64,000 nt of DNA, taken from assembly GCF_004005995.1 (NCBI RefSeq), contig NZ_CP034767.1, forward strand, positions 1,488,001 through 1,552,000. The letters run 5' to 3'. Position numbers and translations under genes: made by a program. Every line of letters begins with the position of its first letter. Position 1 is the stretch's first letter. Positions 25,496 to 35,245 of the stretch are shown here, in pieces. Source of the stretch: Devosia sp. 1566 (GTDB lineage Bacteria > Pseudomonadota > Alphaproteobacteria > Rhizobiales > Devosiaceae). Below the pieces are notes generated by a model. The model did not search any database. It was not told the DNA's origin and was given only the letters and a program-made list of their open reading frames with translations.

Positions 25496-25894
25496 ATGAG
25501 CTTTTCCGATCCCATCGGCGATATGCTGACCCGCATCCGCAATGCCCAGTTGCGCCGCAAGACTTCCGTGTCCACGCCGGCTTCCACGCTGCGTGGCCGC
25601 GTCCTGGACGTGCTTCAGTCCGAAGGCTTCATCCGCGGCTATTCGGAAACCAAGTTCGAGAACGGCGCTGCCGAATACGAAATCGAACTGAAGTATGCCG
25701 AAAACGACCCCGTGATTCGCACCATCGAGCGCGTTTCGCGTCCGGGCCGTCGCGTTTATGCGTCGGTCAAGAATATCCCCCAGGTTGCGAATGGCCTGGG
25801 TGTGTCGATCCTCTCCACCCCCAAGGGTGTGATGGCCGACCACGAAGCCAAGGCCGCCAATGTCGGTGGCGAGGTACTCTGCCGCGTGTTCTAG
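25496..25894 (+). CDS. rpsH: 30S ribosomal protein S8
   Basis: 132 aa. S8 binds 16S rRNA helix 21 and is the spc-operon repressor in E. coli. [20 protein letters not shown] and the C-terminal [20 protein letters not shown] are the family signature. AAGGAGA precedes the ATG. Confidence 0.97.
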   Translation: MSFSDPIGDMLTRIRNAQLRRKTSVSTPASTLRGRVLDVLQSEGFIRGYSETKFENGAAEYEIELKYAENDPVIRTIERVSRPGRRVYASVKNIPQVANGLGVSILSTPKGVMADHEAKAANVGGEVLCRVF

Positions 25895-25947
25895 GGCTTG
25901 TGCCCTGGATCCACGGTAAGACGATTACTCAAGGATTGAACTGAAAA

Positions 25948-26481
25948 ATGTCACGTACTGGCAAGAAACCGGTTGCACCGGTGAGTGGCGTTACGGTGAC
26001 CGTCAATGGTCGCACCGTAACCGCCAAGGGGCCCAAGGGCGAGCTGAGCCTGCCCCTCATGGAAGTTGTCAATGTTGAGCAGGGCGACGACGGCATCACC
26101 GTTGTTCCGGCCAACGACACCCGTGAGGCGCGCGCTGCCTGGGGCACCACCCGTGCACTGATCCAGAACATGGTCACCGGTGTCAGCACGGGCTTTGAAA
26201 AGCGGCTGGCGATCCAGGGTGTTGGTTATCGCGCTGCTATGCAGGGCAAGGATATCAAGCTTTCGCTTGGGTTCAGCCACGAAGTGATCTACCAAGCCCC
26301 TGCGGGCATCACGCTTGCTGTCCCTGCACCGACCGAGATCATCGTGACCGGTACGGACAAGCAGCAGGTTGGCCAGGTTGCGGCCAATATCCGCGAGTGG
26401 CGTGCTCCAGAGCCCTACAAGGGCAAGGGCGTGCGGTACCTGGGCGAACAGGTCTTCCGCAAAGAAGGCAAGAAGAAGTAA
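25948..26481 (+). CDS. rplF: 50S ribosomal protein L6
   Basis: 177 aa. Two similar domains; L6 sits near the sarcin-ricin loop. The terminal motif [20 protein letters not shown] is diagnostic, with the N-terminus [20 protein letters not shown]. It is separated from rpsH by a 53-nt gap, the largest inside the spc operon apart from secY's leader. Confidence 0.97.
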   Translation: MSRTGKKPVAPVSGVTVTVNGRTVTAKGPKGELSLPLMEVVNVEQGDDGITVVPANDTREARAAWGTTRALIQNMVTGVSTGFEKRLAIQGVGYRAAMQGKDIKLSLGFSHEVIYQAPAGITLAVPAPTEIIVTGTDKQQVGQVAANIREWRAPEPYKGKGVRYLGEQVFRKEGKKK

Positions 26482-26493
26482 GGAGCGCCAGCT

Positions 26494-26856
26494 ATGGCTA
26501 TTAGTGCAAAAGGTGCGGAGCGCCGCAAGGCCCGTGTCCGCAAGGCGCTCAAGGCTCGTGCCTTCGGTCGTCCGCGTCTGTCGGTTTTCCGTTCGGACAA
26601 GAATATCTACGCTCAGATCATCGATGACACGACGGGTCGCACCCTTGCGGCCGCTTCGACGCTCGACAAGGACATCAAGTCCAGTGTTGCCAATGGCAGC
26701 ACCGCTGAGGCTGCAGCAGCGATCGGCAAGCTGATTGCCGAGCGCGGCACCCAGGCTGGCGTCGCTGAAGTCGTCTTCGACCGTGGGTCGTACATCTATC
26801 ACGGCCGTGTAAAGGCCCTTGCAGAGGCAGCCCGCGAGGGCGGTCTGCAGTTCTAA
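26494..26856 (+). CDS. rplR: 50S ribosomal protein L18
   Basis: 120 aa. L18 binds 5S rRNA with L5. [20 protein letters not shown] and the closing [20 protein letters not shown] are typical. AAGGAG lies before the ATG; rpsE follows after 21 nt. Confidence 0.97.
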   Translation: MAISAKGAERRKARVRKALKARAFGRPRLSVFRSDKNIYAQIIDDTTGRTLAAASTLDKDIKSSVANGSTAEAAAAIGKLIAERGTQAGVAEVVFDRGSYIYHGRVKALAEAAREGGLQF

Positions 26857-26877
26857 GACACGGCAAGGAAAAACATT

Positions 26878-27411
26878 ATGAGCAGAGACGTTCAAGAACG
26901 CGAAAGCGAATTCGTCGATCGCCTGGTCCACATCAACCGTGTGGCTAAGGTGGTCAAGGGTGGCCGTCGCTTCGGCTTTGCAGCGCTTGTTGTTGTCGGC
27001 GACCAGAAGGGCCGCGTTGGCTTCGGTCACGGCAAGGCGCGCGAAGTTCCAGAAGCAATTCGCAAGGCAACCGAGCAGGCCAAGCGGCAGATGATCCGCG
27101 TGCCGCTGCGCGACGCTCGTACGCTGCACCACGATGTGCAGGGTCGTCACGGCGCCGGCAAGGTGATCCTGCGCGCAGCTGTTCCCGGTACCGGCATCAT
27201 TGCTGGTGGTCCGATGCGCGCTGTGTTCGAAACGCTTGGCATCAACGACATCGTTGCCAAGTCGCAGGGCACTGCAAACCCATACAACATGGTGCGGGCT
27301 ACCTTTGATGCGCTCAAGCGCGTTGATAGCCCTCGCTCGGTGGCCTCCCGTCGTGGCCTAAAGGTTTCCGAACTGCAGGCTCGCCGCGGCGAAGCCGCCG
27401 TCGAAGTCTGA
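26878..27411 (+). CDS. rpsE: 30S ribosomal protein S5
   Basis: 177 aa. S5 takes part in decoding fidelity and mRNA unwinding. The spectinomycin-loop region [20 protein letters not shown] looks wild type for alphaproteobacteria. The C-terminal domain has [20 protein letters not shown]. Member of the spc operon. Confidence 0.97.
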   Translation: MSRDVQERESEFVDRLVHINRVAKVVKGGRRFGFAALVVVGDQKGRVGFGHGKAREVPEAIRKATEQAKRQMIRVPLRDARTLHHDVQGRHGAGKVILRAAVPGTGIIAGGPMRAVFETLGINDIVAKSQGTANPYNMVRATFDALKRVDSPRSVASRRGLKVSELQARRGEAAVEV

Positions 27412-27437
27412 TCGCACCACCTAGTCGGAGATTAAAA

Positions 27438-27626
27438 ATGGCTGATGGCAAAACCATTACCGTCCAGCAGATCGGATCACCGATCCGCCGTGACAAGGTG
27501 CAGCGTGCAACCCTGATCGGTCTGGGGCTGAACAAGATGAACAAGAAGCGCGAGCTGATTGATACGCCCGAAGTGCGCGGCATGATCAACAAGCTCCCGC
27601 ACCTCGTCCGCGTAATCGGCGAGTAG
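27438..27626 (+). CDS. rpmD: 50S ribosomal protein L30
   Basis: 62 aa. Small L30 with [20 protein letters not shown] and [20 protein letters not shown]. Normal length for bacterial L30. It lies between rpsE and rplO. Confidence 0.95.
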   Translation: MADGKTITVQQIGSPIRRDKVQRATLIGLGLNKMNKKRELIDTPEVRGMINKLPHLVRVIGE

Positions 27627-27641
27627 GAAAGAAGGTCCCCC

Positions 27642-28139
27642 ATGACCCGTTTGAACGAACTTCGTGATAATCCAGGCTCCAGCAAGACCCGTATCCGCGT
27701 AGGCCGCGGTATCGGTTCGGGCAAGGGCAAGACCGGTGGTCGCGGTGGCAAGGGCCAGACCGCACGCTCAGGCGTGGCGATCAACGGTTTTGAAGGCGGC
27801 CAGATGCCCCTTCACATGCGTATGCCAAAGCGCGGCTTCAATCCGCCGAACCCCAAGGACTGGAACCAGATCCGTATCGATCGCATCCAGAACTACATCG
27901 ACAGCGGCAAGCTGGACGTGTCCGGTGTTGTCGATGCTCAGGCTCTTGTTGCTGCCGGCGTGATCCGTCGCGTCAAGGACGGCGTGCGCCTGATCGGTGC
28001 TGAGGGTTTCACCGCCTCCAAGGTCACCTTCAAGGTTGATTATGCAACCAAGGGTGCGCTTGCAGCTATTGAATCTGCAGGCGGCAAGGTCGATTTGCTC
28101 AAGGCAAAGTCGACGGCAGAGGACGCACAGGCCGAGTGA
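27642..28139 (+). CDS. rplO: 50S ribosomal protein L15
   Basis: 165 aa. The glycine-rich N-terminal tail ([20 protein letters not shown]) threads into 23S rRNA, followed by [20 protein letters not shown] and a globular C-terminal domain. L15 is a late-assembly core protein. secY follows 48 nt on. Confidence 0.97.
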   Translation: MTRLNELRDNPGSSKTRIRVGRGIGSGKGKTGGRGGKGQTARSGVAINGFEGGQMPLHMRMPKRGFNPPNPKDWNQIRIDRIQNYIDSGKLDVSGVVDAQALVAAGVIRRVKDGVRLIGAEGFTASKVTFKVDYATKGALAAIESAGGKVDLLKAKSTAEDAQAE

Positions 28140-28187
28140 TTTCACTCGGTCTTACGCGCCTGGCCTTAAAGCCATAGGGAGCGATGC

Positions 28188-29525
28188 ATGGCGTCCGCAG
28201 CCGAGCAACTAGCTCGTAATCTTAACTTCTCGACCTTCTCGAAGGCCAAGGCCCTTCAGCAGCGCATCTGGTTCACACTGGGCGCGCTGCTCGTTTATCG
28301 GCTTGGCACTTTCATTCCCGTTCCTGGCATTGATCCGGACGCGTTCCGCGCGACCTTCGAACAGTCCCAGCAGGGCATTATTGGCATGTTCAACATGTTC
28401 GCCGGCGGTGCCGTCGAACGCATGGCGATCTTTGCCCTCAACCTGATCCCCTATATCACGGCTTCGATCGTCGTGCAGGTGATCGCCACCGCATCGCCTC
28501 GTCTTGAGGCGCTCAAGAAAGAAGGCGAAGCTGGCCGTCGCAAGATGAACCAGTACACGCGCTATCTTGCCGTGGTGTTTTGTGCCGTTCAGGCCTATGG
28601 CATCGCCGTCGGACTGGAGGGCAGCCAAGGCGTTGTGCTCAATCCAGGTTGGTTCTTCCGTATCTCGACGGTGATCACGCTGGTTGGCGGCACCATGTTC
28701 CTGATGTGGTTGGGCGAACAGATCACTGCACGCGGCGTAGGTAACGGCATTTCCTTGATCATCTTTGCCGGTATTGTCGCCAACCTGCCGACCACGATTG
28801 TTCAGACTTTCGAGCTGAGCCGGACCGGTGCCTTGCCGCCCCTGGCTGGCTTTGGCATCGTGCTGCTTTCGATTGCGGTGATTGCCTTCATCGTGTTCTT
28901 TGAACGCGCCCAGCGCCGGCTGCTGATCCAGTATCCAAAGCGCCAGGTCGGCAACAAGATGTTCCAGGGCGATACCTCGCATCTGCCGCTCAAGCTCAAC
29001 ACGGCAGGCGTGATCCCGGTGATCTTCGGTTCATCGCTCCTGCTGCTGCCTGCAACCATCGCGTCCTTTGCCGCTCAAGGCAACGCGCCGCAATGGCTTC
29101 AGGTGACCACGGCGCTGCTTGGTCGTGGGCAACCACTTTACCTTGCGCTCTTTGCCTTCTTCATCATCTTCTTCGCCTTCTTCTACACGGCAATCGTCTT
29201 CAACCCGCAGGAAACTGCCGACAATCTCAAGCGCTCTGGCGGCTTCATCCCGGGCATTCGTCCCGGCGAACGGACCGCTCAGTACATCGACTATGTGCTG
29301 ACTCGTATCACTCTGATCGGCGCGCTTTATCTGACTGTTGTGGCGCTGATTCCCGAGTTGATCCACAACCAGCTGGCGGTGAGCCAGTTCATCGGCGGCA
29401 CCTCGCTGCTGATCATGGTGACGGTGACGCTCGATACGGTTAGCCAGATCCAGAGCCATCTGATCGCGCAGCAATATGAAGGGCTGGTCAAGAAGTCTCG
29501 TCTGGGTGGGGGCAAACGTCGATGA
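28188..29525 (+). CDS. secY: Preprotein translocase subunit SecY
   Basis: 445 aa with ten predicted membrane helices. SecY is the inner-membrane protein-conducting channel with SecE, encoded at 1303-1497. MFAGGAVERMAIFALNLIPY, GWFFRISTVITLVGGTMFLM and the C-terminal cytosolic tail SRLGGGKRR are typical. AGGGAG precedes the ATG by 5 nt. It overlaps adk by 4 nt (ATGA). rpmJ, which follows secY in E. coli, is absent. Confidence 0.97.
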   Translation: MASAAEQLARNLNFSTFSKAKALQQRIWFTLGALLVYRLGTFIPVPGIDPDAFRATFEQSQQGIIGMFNMFAGGAVERMAIFALNLIPYITASIVVQVIATASPRLEALKKEGEAGRRKMNQYTRYLAVVFCAVQAYGIAVGLEGSQGVVLNPGWFFRISTVITLVGGTMFLMWLGEQITARGVGNGISLIIFAGIVANLPTTIVQTFELSRTGALPPLAGFGIVLLSIAVIAFIVFFERAQRRLLIQYPKRQVGNKMFQGDTSHLPLKLNTAGVIPVIFGSSLLLLPATIASFAAQGNAPQWLQVTTALLGRGQPLYLALFAFFIIFFAFFYTAIVFNPQETADNLKRSGGFIPGIRPGERTAQYIDYVLTRITLIGALYLTVVALIPELIHNQLAVSQFIGGTSLLIMVTVTLDTVSQIQSHLIAQQYEGLVKKSRLGGGKRR

Positions 29526-30091
29526 GGTTGATCCTGTTGGGGCCGCCAGGAGCGGGCAAGGGGACACAAGCAAAAATCCTGCTGGAGACCTACGGAATTC
29601 CGCAGCTCTCCACCGGGGACATCCTGAGGTCGGCTATTGCGGCCAAGACCCCGTTGGGGCTTGAGGCCAAGGCCATTGTGGATCGTGGGGATCTAGTTTC
29701 CGACGAGATCGTTAATGGCATCGTTGCTGAACGCCTCGATGCACAGGACTGCCAGCCGGGCTTTATCCTCGACGGCTTTCCCCGCACCATTGCCCAGGCG
29801 GAAGCCTTGGGTGAGATGCTGGCGGCCAAGGGTGTCGAGCTCGACGCCGTGGTCGAGATCAAGGCCGATCCCGATGTTCTGGTCCAGCGCGTGATTAATC
29901 GCGCCAAGGAAAGTGGCGGCGCTCGCGCCGACGACAACGAGGACGTGCTGCGCAAGCGCCTTGCCGTTTACGGCGAGCAAACCGCGCCGTTGGTTGCCTA
30001 TTACAGTGGCAAGGGTCTACTGCGAACTGTGGACGGCATGGCGCCGGTCACCGCAGTGACCGATGCCATCAAGGCGGCCATCGAGCACTGA
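29522..30091 (+). CDS. adk: Adenylate kinase
   Basis: 189 aa, the short-lid form common in alphaproteobacteria (no zinc-binding Cys in the lid). It converts AMP + ATP to 2 ADP. The P-loop GPPGAGKGTQAK lies at about residues 7-18, the NMP-binding STGDILRSAI follows, and DGFPRT is present. It overlaps the end of secY by ATGA, the standard alphaproteobacterial gene order. Confidence 0.97.
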   Translation: MRLILLGPPGAGKGTQAKILLETYGIPQLSTGDILRSAIAAKTPLGLEAKAIVDRGDLVSDEIVNGIVAERLDAQDCQPGFILDGFPRTIAQAEALGEMLAAKGVELDAVVEIKADPDVLVQRVINRAKESGGARADDNEDVLRKRLAVYGEQTAPLVAYYSGKGLLRTVDGMAPVTAVTDAIKAAIEH

Positions 30092-30169
30092 AGGCAGATT
30101 TGGCAGGGCAGTTGACTCTGGCTTGTCAAGTCCTTAAAGAACCGCGTCAGTTCCATAGATTATTGGGCT

Positions 30170-30205
30170 GGATTCGGTTCCTCAATTGGTTGGGGGTCGA
30201 AATCC
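30170..30205 (+). promoter_or_regulatory. adk-rpsM leader hairpin
   Basis: In the 177-nt gap before rpsM, GGATTCG (30170-30176) can pair with CGAAATCC (30198-30205, one bulged A) outside an inner CCTCAA/TTGGGG helix with loop TTGG. A weak promoter candidate, TTGACT (30112-30117) - 17 nt - TAAAGA (30135-30140), lies upstream. This may be the alpha-operon leader; S4, its regulator in E. coli, is not encoded in this operon. Confidence 0.4.
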
Positions 30206-30268
30206 GGTCCCTTGTTGTTTAAAGGCACGGGCCGTGACGGTATCCGTGTTGAATGAAGGAGAGCAGAC

Positions 30269-30637
30269 GTGGCTCGTATTGCTGGCGTCAATATCCCGAC
30301 GAATAAGCGCGTGATCATCGCGTTGCAGTATATCCACGGGATCGGTGACAAGTTCGCCGAGGATATCTGCACCAAGGTTGGCATTCCAGCCGAGCGCCGC
30401 GTCAATGAATTGACCGACGCTGAAGTTATCCAGATCCGTGAAACCATCGACCGCGACTATGTCGTGGAAGGTGATCTGCGCCGCAATGTGGCAATGAACA
30501 TCAAGCGTCTGATGGACCTGGGTAATTATCGCGGCCTGCGCCACCGTCGCGGTTTGCCGGTTCGCGGTCAGCGTACCCACACCAATGCCCGCACCCGCAA
30601 GGGTCCGGCCAAGCCGATCGCCGGCAAGAAGAAGTAA
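30269..30637 (+). CDS. rpsM: 30S ribosomal protein S13
   Basis: 122 aa from a GTG start at 30269 (protein [20 protein letters not shown]) with AAGGAGAG 6-8 nt upstream. S13 contacts the P-site tRNA and L5/L31 bridges. The C-terminal [20 protein letters not shown] is diagnostic. First gene of the alpha operon. Confidence 0.96.
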   Translation: MARIAGVNIPTNKRVIIALQYIHGIGDKFAEDICTKVGIPAERRVNELTDAEVIQIRETIDRDYVVEGDLRRNVAMNIKRLMDLGNYRGLRHRRGLPVRGQRTHTNARTRKGPAKPIAGKKK

Positions 30638-30719
30638 GAACCCATTTGGGGTTCTTCGATGTAGCTGCCGGGGCCGCTCCAAGGCTGACGGCAGCGTAGA
30701 TATCGATCAGAGGAATTAA

Positions 30720-31112
30720 ATGGCTAAGACTGAAACCACGCGCGTCCGCCGCAAGGAGCGCAAGAATATCACGTCGGGTGTTGCTCACGTGAATGCATCC
30801 TTCAACAACACCATGGTCACCATCGCTGACATGCAGGGCAACACGATTTCGTGGAGCTCCTCGGGTGTGATGGGCTTCAAGGGTTCTCGCAAGTCGACCC
30901 CGTACGCGGCTCAGGTCGCTGCTGAAGATGCTGCCAAGAAGGCTCAGGAACACGGCATGAAGACCCTTGAGGTTGAAGTGCGCGGTCCTGGTTCGGGTCG
31001 CGAGTCTGCGCTGCGCGCTCTCCAGGCTGCCGGTTTCAACGTCACCTCGATCCGTGACGTCACTTCGATCCCGCACAACGGCTGCCGTCCGCGCAAGCGG
31101 CGCCGCGTTTAA
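30720..31112 (+). CDS. rpsK: 30S ribosomal protein S11
   Basis: 130 aa. S11 lines the platform near the mRNA exit. [20 protein letters not shown] and the C-terminal [18 protein letters not shown] are family signatures. AGAGGAA lies before the ATG. rpsD, present between rpsK and rpoA in E. coli, is missing; a hairpin occupies the gap. Confidence 0.97.
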   Translation: MAKTETTRVRRKERKNITSGVAHVNASFNNTMVTIADMQGNTISWSSSGVMGFKGSRKSTPYAAQVAAEDAAKKAQEHGMKTLEVEVRGPGSGRESALRALQAAGFNVTSIRDVTSIPHNGCRPRKRRRV

Positions 31113-31127
31113 TAGAGCAGTCAAGAG

Positions 31128-31157
31128 CTCCCGGCCGGGGCGGCCGGGAGTCTTATT
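31128..31157 (+). terminator. rpsK-rpoA intercistronic hairpin / attenuator
   Basis: CTCCCGGCC (31128-31136) pairs perfectly with GGCCGGGAG (31142-31150) over a 5-nt loop, followed by TCTTATT. It lies at the place where rpsD is absent, 16 nt after rpsK. It may reduce rpoA expression relative to ribosomal proteins or mark an RNA-processing point. Confidence 0.5.
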
Positions 31158-31211
31158 GCGTTTGCGGCGGTGCGGCCGGGCGAGGGCCGCGATTTTGAAA
31201 GGACAAGAACC

Positions 31212-32231
31212 GTGACGATCCAGAGGAACTGGCAAGAACTGATTAAGCCGACCAAGCTGGAGATTGTTTCGGGCAGCGATAACGCGCGCGTGGCCTCGGT
31301 GGTTGCCGAGCCGCTTGAGCGCGGTTACGGGCTTACCCTTGGTAACGCCCTGCGTCGCGTGCTGCTGTCGTCGCTTCAGGGCGCGGCGGTGACGGCAATC
31401 CAGATTGATGGCATTCTGCACGAATTCTCCTCGCTGCCGGGCGTGCGCGAGGACATGACCGATCTCGTCCTCAACGTAAAGGAAATTGCGTTGAAGATGG
31501 GCGGCGAAGGCCCCAAGCGCCTGCAGCTGACGCGGCAGGGCCCGGGCGCTGTGACTGCTGGCGACATCAAGGTCTCCGGCGACATCGAAGTGCTGAACCC
31601 CGATTTCGTGATCTGCCATCTTGATGATGGCGCCGAGATCAATATCGAGTTCACCGTGAATACCGGCAAGGGCTATGTCCCGGCCGACAAGAACCGTCCT
31701 GAAGACGCACCGATCGGCTATATCCCGGTCGACTCGCTGTTCTCGCCGGTTCGTCGCGTGTCCTACAAGGTCGATGCCACCCGTGCTGGTGAATCGCTCG
31801 ACAAGGACAAGCTGACGCTGCAGGTGGAAACGAATGGTGCGATCTCGCCGGATGATGCCGTGGCTTATGCCGCTCGCATTCTGCAGGATCAGCTCTCGGT
31901 GTTCGTGAACTTCGAAGAGCCCAGCAAGGAAAAGGCGCAGGATTCCGTGCCCGAGCTGGCCTTCAATCCGGCGCTGCTCAAGAAGGTCGACGAACTCGAG
32001 CTTTCGGTGCGTTCGGCCAACTGCCTCAAGAACGACAACATCGTTTACATCGGCGACCTGATCCAGAAGACGGAAGCCGAGATGCTGCGGACCCCGAACT
32101 TCGGCCGCAAGTCGCTCAACGAAATCAAGGAAGTCCTGGCACAGATGGGGCTTCATCTCGGAATGGACGTCAACAACTGGCCACCCGAGAATATCGATGA
32201 CCTCGCCAAGCGCTACGAAGATCATTATTGA
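31212..32231 (+). CDS. rpoA: DNA-directed RNA polymerase subunit alpha
   Basis: 339 aa from a GTG start at 31212 (protein [20 protein letters not shown], the usual alphaproteobacterial start), with AAAGGA 9 nt upstream. The N-terminal domain dimerises to seed polymerase assembly ([20 protein letters not shown]). The C-terminal domain, which binds UP elements and activators, has [20 protein letters not shown] and [15 protein letters not shown]. Confidence 0.97.
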   Translation: MTIQRNWQELIKPTKLEIVSGSDNARVASVVAEPLERGYGLTLGNALRRVLLSSLQGAAVTAIQIDGILHEFSSLPGVREDMTDLVLNVKEIALKMGGEGPKRLQLTRQGPGAVTAGDIKVSGDIEVLNPDFVICHLDDGAEINIEFTVNTGKGYVPADKNRPEDAPIGYIPVDSLFSPVRRVSYKVDATRAGESLDKDKLTLQVETNGAISPDDAVAYAARILQDQLSVFVNFEEPSKEKAQDSVPELAFNPALLKKVDELELSVRSANCLKNDNIVYIGDLIQKTEAEMLRTPNFGRKSLNEIKEVLAQMGLHLGMDVNNWPPENIDDLAKRYEDHY

Positions 32232-32263
32232 TCGCGCGCTGCCAAGCACTTTAGGAGACCACC

Positions 32264-32689
32264 ATGCGCCACGGTAATTCAGGCCGCAAACTCAACCGTA
32301 CGGCCAGCCATCGCAAGGCGATGTTTGCCAACATGTCCGCCGCGCTGATCAAGCACGAGCAGATCGTCACCACGCTTCCCAAGGCCAAGGACCTGCGTCC
32401 GATCGTCGAGAAGCTCGTCACCCTCGCTAAGCGCGGCGACCTGCATGCCCGCCGTCAGGCTATCGCTCAGATCCGTGACGAAGGCCAGGTTGCCAAGCTG
32501 TTCGCAGTGCTCGGCCCGCGTTATGCCGAGCGTCAGGGCGGCTATATCCGCATCATGAAGGCCGGCTTCCGCTATGGCGACAATGCGCCCATGGCCGTGA
32601 TCGAGTTTGTTGATCGTGACGTCAATGCGAAGGGCCAGGACAGCGGCCCGGTACAGTATCGCGACGAAGACGAGTCCGAAGCCGCGTAA
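32264..32689 (+). CDS. rplQ: 50S ribosomal protein L17
   Basis: 141 aa. L17 sits at the tunnel exit side. [20 protein letters not shown] and [20 protein letters not shown] are diagnostic. The C-terminal tail is acidic (EDESEAA), usual in the order. Last gene of the ribosomal supercluster; a terminator follows. Confidence 0.97.
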   Translation: MRHGNSGRKLNRTASHRKAMFANMSAALIKHEQIVTTLPKAKDLRPIVEKLVTLAKRGDLHARRQAIAQIRDEGQVAKLFAVLGPRYAERQGGYIRIMKAGFRYGDNAPMAVIEFVDRDVNAKGQDSGPVQYRDEDESEAA

Positions 32690-32713
32690 GCGCTCAGACC
32701 CATAGACTTTTAG

Positions 32714-32750
32714 AAGCGGCTGCGGTTCACTCCGTGGCCGCTTTTGTTTT
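32714..32750 (+). terminator. Alpha-operon terminator
   Basis: AAGCGGC (32714-32720) pairs with GCCGCTT (32737-32743), with an inner CGG/CCG pair, followed by TTGTTTT. It ends the ribosomal block 25 nt after rplQ. Confidence 0.85.
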
Positions 32751-32760
32751 GGGGGGAACG

Positions 32761-33804
32761 ATGGCCAAGGGTATGGTTGTAGTTACGGGCGCCAGTGGCT
32801 TCGTGGGGAAGTACGTTCTGGCGGATCTCATAACTGCCGGTTATCGCGTGCGTGGGACCGTACGCGACCTCACCAAGAGCGATGCAGTTCGCGAGGCGGT
32901 ATCTTCCATAACGGGCCAGTCGGTTCGCAGCGAACTCGAGTTGGTCCAGGCAGATCTCCTGGACGATGCGAACTGGTCCGAACTTCTTTCCGGCGCTGAC
33001 GCGGTCATGCATGTTGCCACGACAGTTCTGGCCATCGAGCCTAAGGACCCTGATCTGGTTGTGCGCCCCGCCGTTGAGGGCACGGAACGGGTGCTGCGAT
33101 TTTCCGCTGCAGCTGGCGTCAAGCGCATCATTATGACGTCATCACTTGCCACGATCGGCTATGGCCTTGGTCACACCAGCGGCAAACGGGTCTACACCGA
33201 AGCTGACTTCACGCGGCTCGAAGCGCTGGAGCATCCCTGGGCCTACTGCATCGGCAAGACCCGGGCGGAGCGTGCTGCCTGGTCTTTCGCCCAGGCCAAT
33301 GATTTGCATCTCACCACTATCCATCCCGGTGCCATTCTCGGGCCGGCGTCCGATCCCGATACCAGCGTATCGCTGGGCTTGGTGGTTAACTTGCTTAGCG
33401 GGGCCACCCAGGCGGTCATCAACACTGGATTCGCCATTGTTGATGTGCGTGACGTTTCGGCGATGCACCTGGCGGCTCTGGAAGATCCAGCTTCAGTGGG
33501 CGAGCGCTACATCGCTGCCGATGGATATACTCGCTTTGAGGAGGTCGCGGCCATCCTTCGCCGTCACTACCCGGATTGCCCCATTACGGATCGCGTGCTC
33601 CCGGACGAAGTCCTGCTAGCCATGCTGAGATCTGGTGGCAGCTCCAGCCAGATCATCAATGATATCGGCAATGAAAAGCACTACGATGGTGCCAAGGGCA
33701 GGGCGCTGCTGGGGCGTCCTTATATCTCGCCGGAAGAGGCGGTGCTTAGTGCGGCGCGTAGCGTTATCGAGCTCTGCATGGTCCAGCCGACGCAGGCCGC
33801 CTAG
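32761..33804 (+). CDS. NAD-dependent epimerase/dehydratase family reductase
   Basis: 347 aa from ATG 32761, just after GGGGGG. Extended short-chain dehydrogenase of the dihydroflavonol-4-reductase/aldehyde-reductase type. The nucleotide-binding TGASGFVG is at residues 9-16; the active-site Tyr and Lys are in YCIGK (Y162, K166), preceded by the conserved TSS segment. It probably reduces a carbonyl substrate with NADPH; the substrate cannot be told. It stands alone between two terminators. Confidence 0.85.
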   Translation: MAKGMVVVTGASGFVGKYVLADLITAGYRVRGTVRDLTKSDAVREAVSSITGQSVRSELELVQADLLDDANWSELLSGADAVMHVATTVLAIEPKDPDLVVRPAVEGTERVLRFSAAAGVKRIIMTSSLATIGYGLGHTSGKRVYTEADFTRLEALEHPWAYCIGKTRAERAAWSFAQANDLHLTTIHPGAILGPASDPDTSVSLGLVVNLLSGATQAVINTGFAIVDVRDVSAMHLAALEDPASVGERYIAADGYTRFEEVAAILRRHYPDCPITDRVLPDEVLLAMLRSGGSSSQIINDIGNEKHYDGAKGRALLGRPYISPEEAVLSAARSVIELCMVQPTQAA

Positions 33805-33831
33805 CCGATTCGGAGTCCCATCTGCGTCAGT

Positions 33832-33866
33832 AAAAGGCCGCCTCGGGTGATCGAAGCGGCCTTGTC
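33832..33866. terminator. Bidirectional terminator
   Basis: AAGGCCGC (33834-33841) pairs with GCGGCCTT (33856-33863) between two convergent genes. Read on the minus strand it is followed by TTTTAC, so it works best for the decarboxylase gene; the plus-strand U-run is weaker. Confidence 0.75.
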
Positions 33867-33869
33867 AAT

Positions 33870-35051
33870 TCATTCCGGCTGGACATCCTTGCCGGTATAG
33901 ACCTCTTCGACCCAATACTGGTCGCGGCGATCAAAGCCGTTGAAGGGGGTCAACGAGGCCTGGGTGTAGGCGCCCATCAGGCCGAACTCGATCCAGTCGT
34001 CTTCATCGATATCGGCGGGCAGGGTGAACACCTGGGGCAACACGTCATAGCTGTCGCAGGTTGGGCCCCAGATGGTGAACTCAGAGAACTCCGCATTGTT
34101 GTCGTGCACCCGCGCACCGCGCCACACCCGCACTGGGGGAGTAAAGTGCATGAACTTCACTTCCATCAGCGAGCCATAGGCGCCGTCATTGACATAAACC
34201 GATTGGCCGCCACGCTGATGCTTTACCCGCAGCAGCAGCGAGGTGGACGAGGTCACGAGGGCCCGACCGGGCTCGATGATCAGCTCAGGGCGATTCTTGT
34301 TGCCGAAATGATCCTCGACCGCGGTCGAGATCGTTTCGAAATAATAGTCCATCGGCGGCGCTTCGCTGGTCGGGTAGGGGGCGGGATAGCCGCCACCGAT
34401 ATTAAGGCGTTTCAGCTCGATCCCCGCTTCGTTCACGATGCGCGATGCCGCCGCGATGTGACGCTCATAGGCATAGGCGTCTTCGCACTGCGAGCCGACA
34501 TGGAAGCACAGGCTCGGCGTATAGCCCATCTGCTCGACCATGGTGACGATCTCGGCGGCGCCTTGCTCCATCACGCCGAACTTGATGCCAAAGTCATAGG
34601 ACTTGAGCGCCTTGCCCGCCTTGAAGCGCGTGGTGACTTCCACATCGCGCGACGGCGACACCACTGACGCAAGCTGATCGAGCTGCTGGGGATGGTCGAT
34701 GGTGAAGGAGCGAACGCCGAACTCCTCATACGCCCGCACGATTTCCCGCTTGTTCTTGATCGGGTTGTTGTAGTGCATTGCTGCACCCGGCGCATAGTCG
34801 CGCACCAGCTCCATCTCTCGATTGGAGGCAACGTCGAATGCTTTGAGCCCTTCGCGGTGCAGCTGCGCAATGATGTGAGGCGAGGGGTTGCACTTGACGG
34901 CATAAGTCAGCAGCCCGTCAAAGCCCTTGCGAAACACCTTAGTGGCCTTGTGCAACTCCCGCTCCGAGAACAGAAATGCCGGAAAATCCGGAGCTTCCGC
35001 AGCGATCAGCGCGGAGGTATTGGGAAACACGTGTTTCGGCTCAGTGGTCAT
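33870..35051 (-). CDS. Ornithine/lysine decarboxylase, fold type III (PLP)
   Basis: 393 aa from ATG 35051. Eukaryotic-type ornithine decarboxylase family: the PLP-binding Lys is K53 in TYAVKCNPSP, the glycine-rich phosphate loop is RLNIGGGYPAPYP, and the active-site Cys is C332 in WGPTCDSYDVL. It likely makes putrescine from ornithine (or cadaverine from lysine; alphaproteobacterial members are often bifunctional), the first step to polyamines. It lacks the extra domains of diaminopimelate decarboxylase. Transcribed alone from a promoter near 35100-35128. Confidence 0.88.
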   Translation of the reverse strand: MTTEPKHVFPNTSALIAAEAPDFPAFLFSERELHKATKVFRKGFDGLLTYAVKCNPSPHIIAQLHREGLKAFDVASNREMELVRDYAPGAAMHYNNPIKNKREIVRAYEEFGVRSFTIDHPQQLDQLASVVSPSRDVEVTTRFKAGKALKSYDFGIKFGVMEQGAAEIVTMVEQMGYTPSLCFHVGSQCEDAYAYERHIAAASRIVNEAGIELKRLNIGGGYPAPYPTSEAPPMDYYFETISTAVEDHFGNKNRPELIIEPGRALVTSSTSLLLRVKHQRGGQSVYVNDGAYGSLMEVKFMHFTPPVRVWRGARVHDNNAEFSEFTIWGPTCDSYDVLPQVFTLPADIDEDDWIEFGLMGAYTQASLTPFNGFDRRDQYWVEEVYTGKDVQPE

Positions 35052-35099
35052 TGACGACTTGCCTTTCCGGCACAGGAGAGAGGGGGGAGGTGAGCGCTG

Positions 35100-35128
35100 C
35101 ATATAGGGTGCCACGCCCCCCAATTCAA
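35100..35128 (-). promoter_or_regulatory. Candidate promoter of the decarboxylase gene
   Basis: Read on the minus strand: TTGAAT (35128-35123), 17 nt, TATATG (35105-35100). Each box matches 4 of 6 consensus bases. Transcription would begin about 40 nt before the start codon. Confidence 0.45.
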
Positions 35129-35245
35129 ACCTTTATTTGCATTGGATTTATCTGCTGGTCGCTGTGCCATTTTGACGACAAAGTCTGGGCGTTTCGCTGC
35201 CCCTCCGCGGCCCCCGGGCCGCACCCTTTGCTGGAGTTTTGCTGG

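Noticed and set aside
34976..35245. N-terminal extension of the DegP-type protease
   Set aside because: The extra 90 residues overlap the divergent decarboxylase gene and precede the signal peptide, which must be N-terminal.
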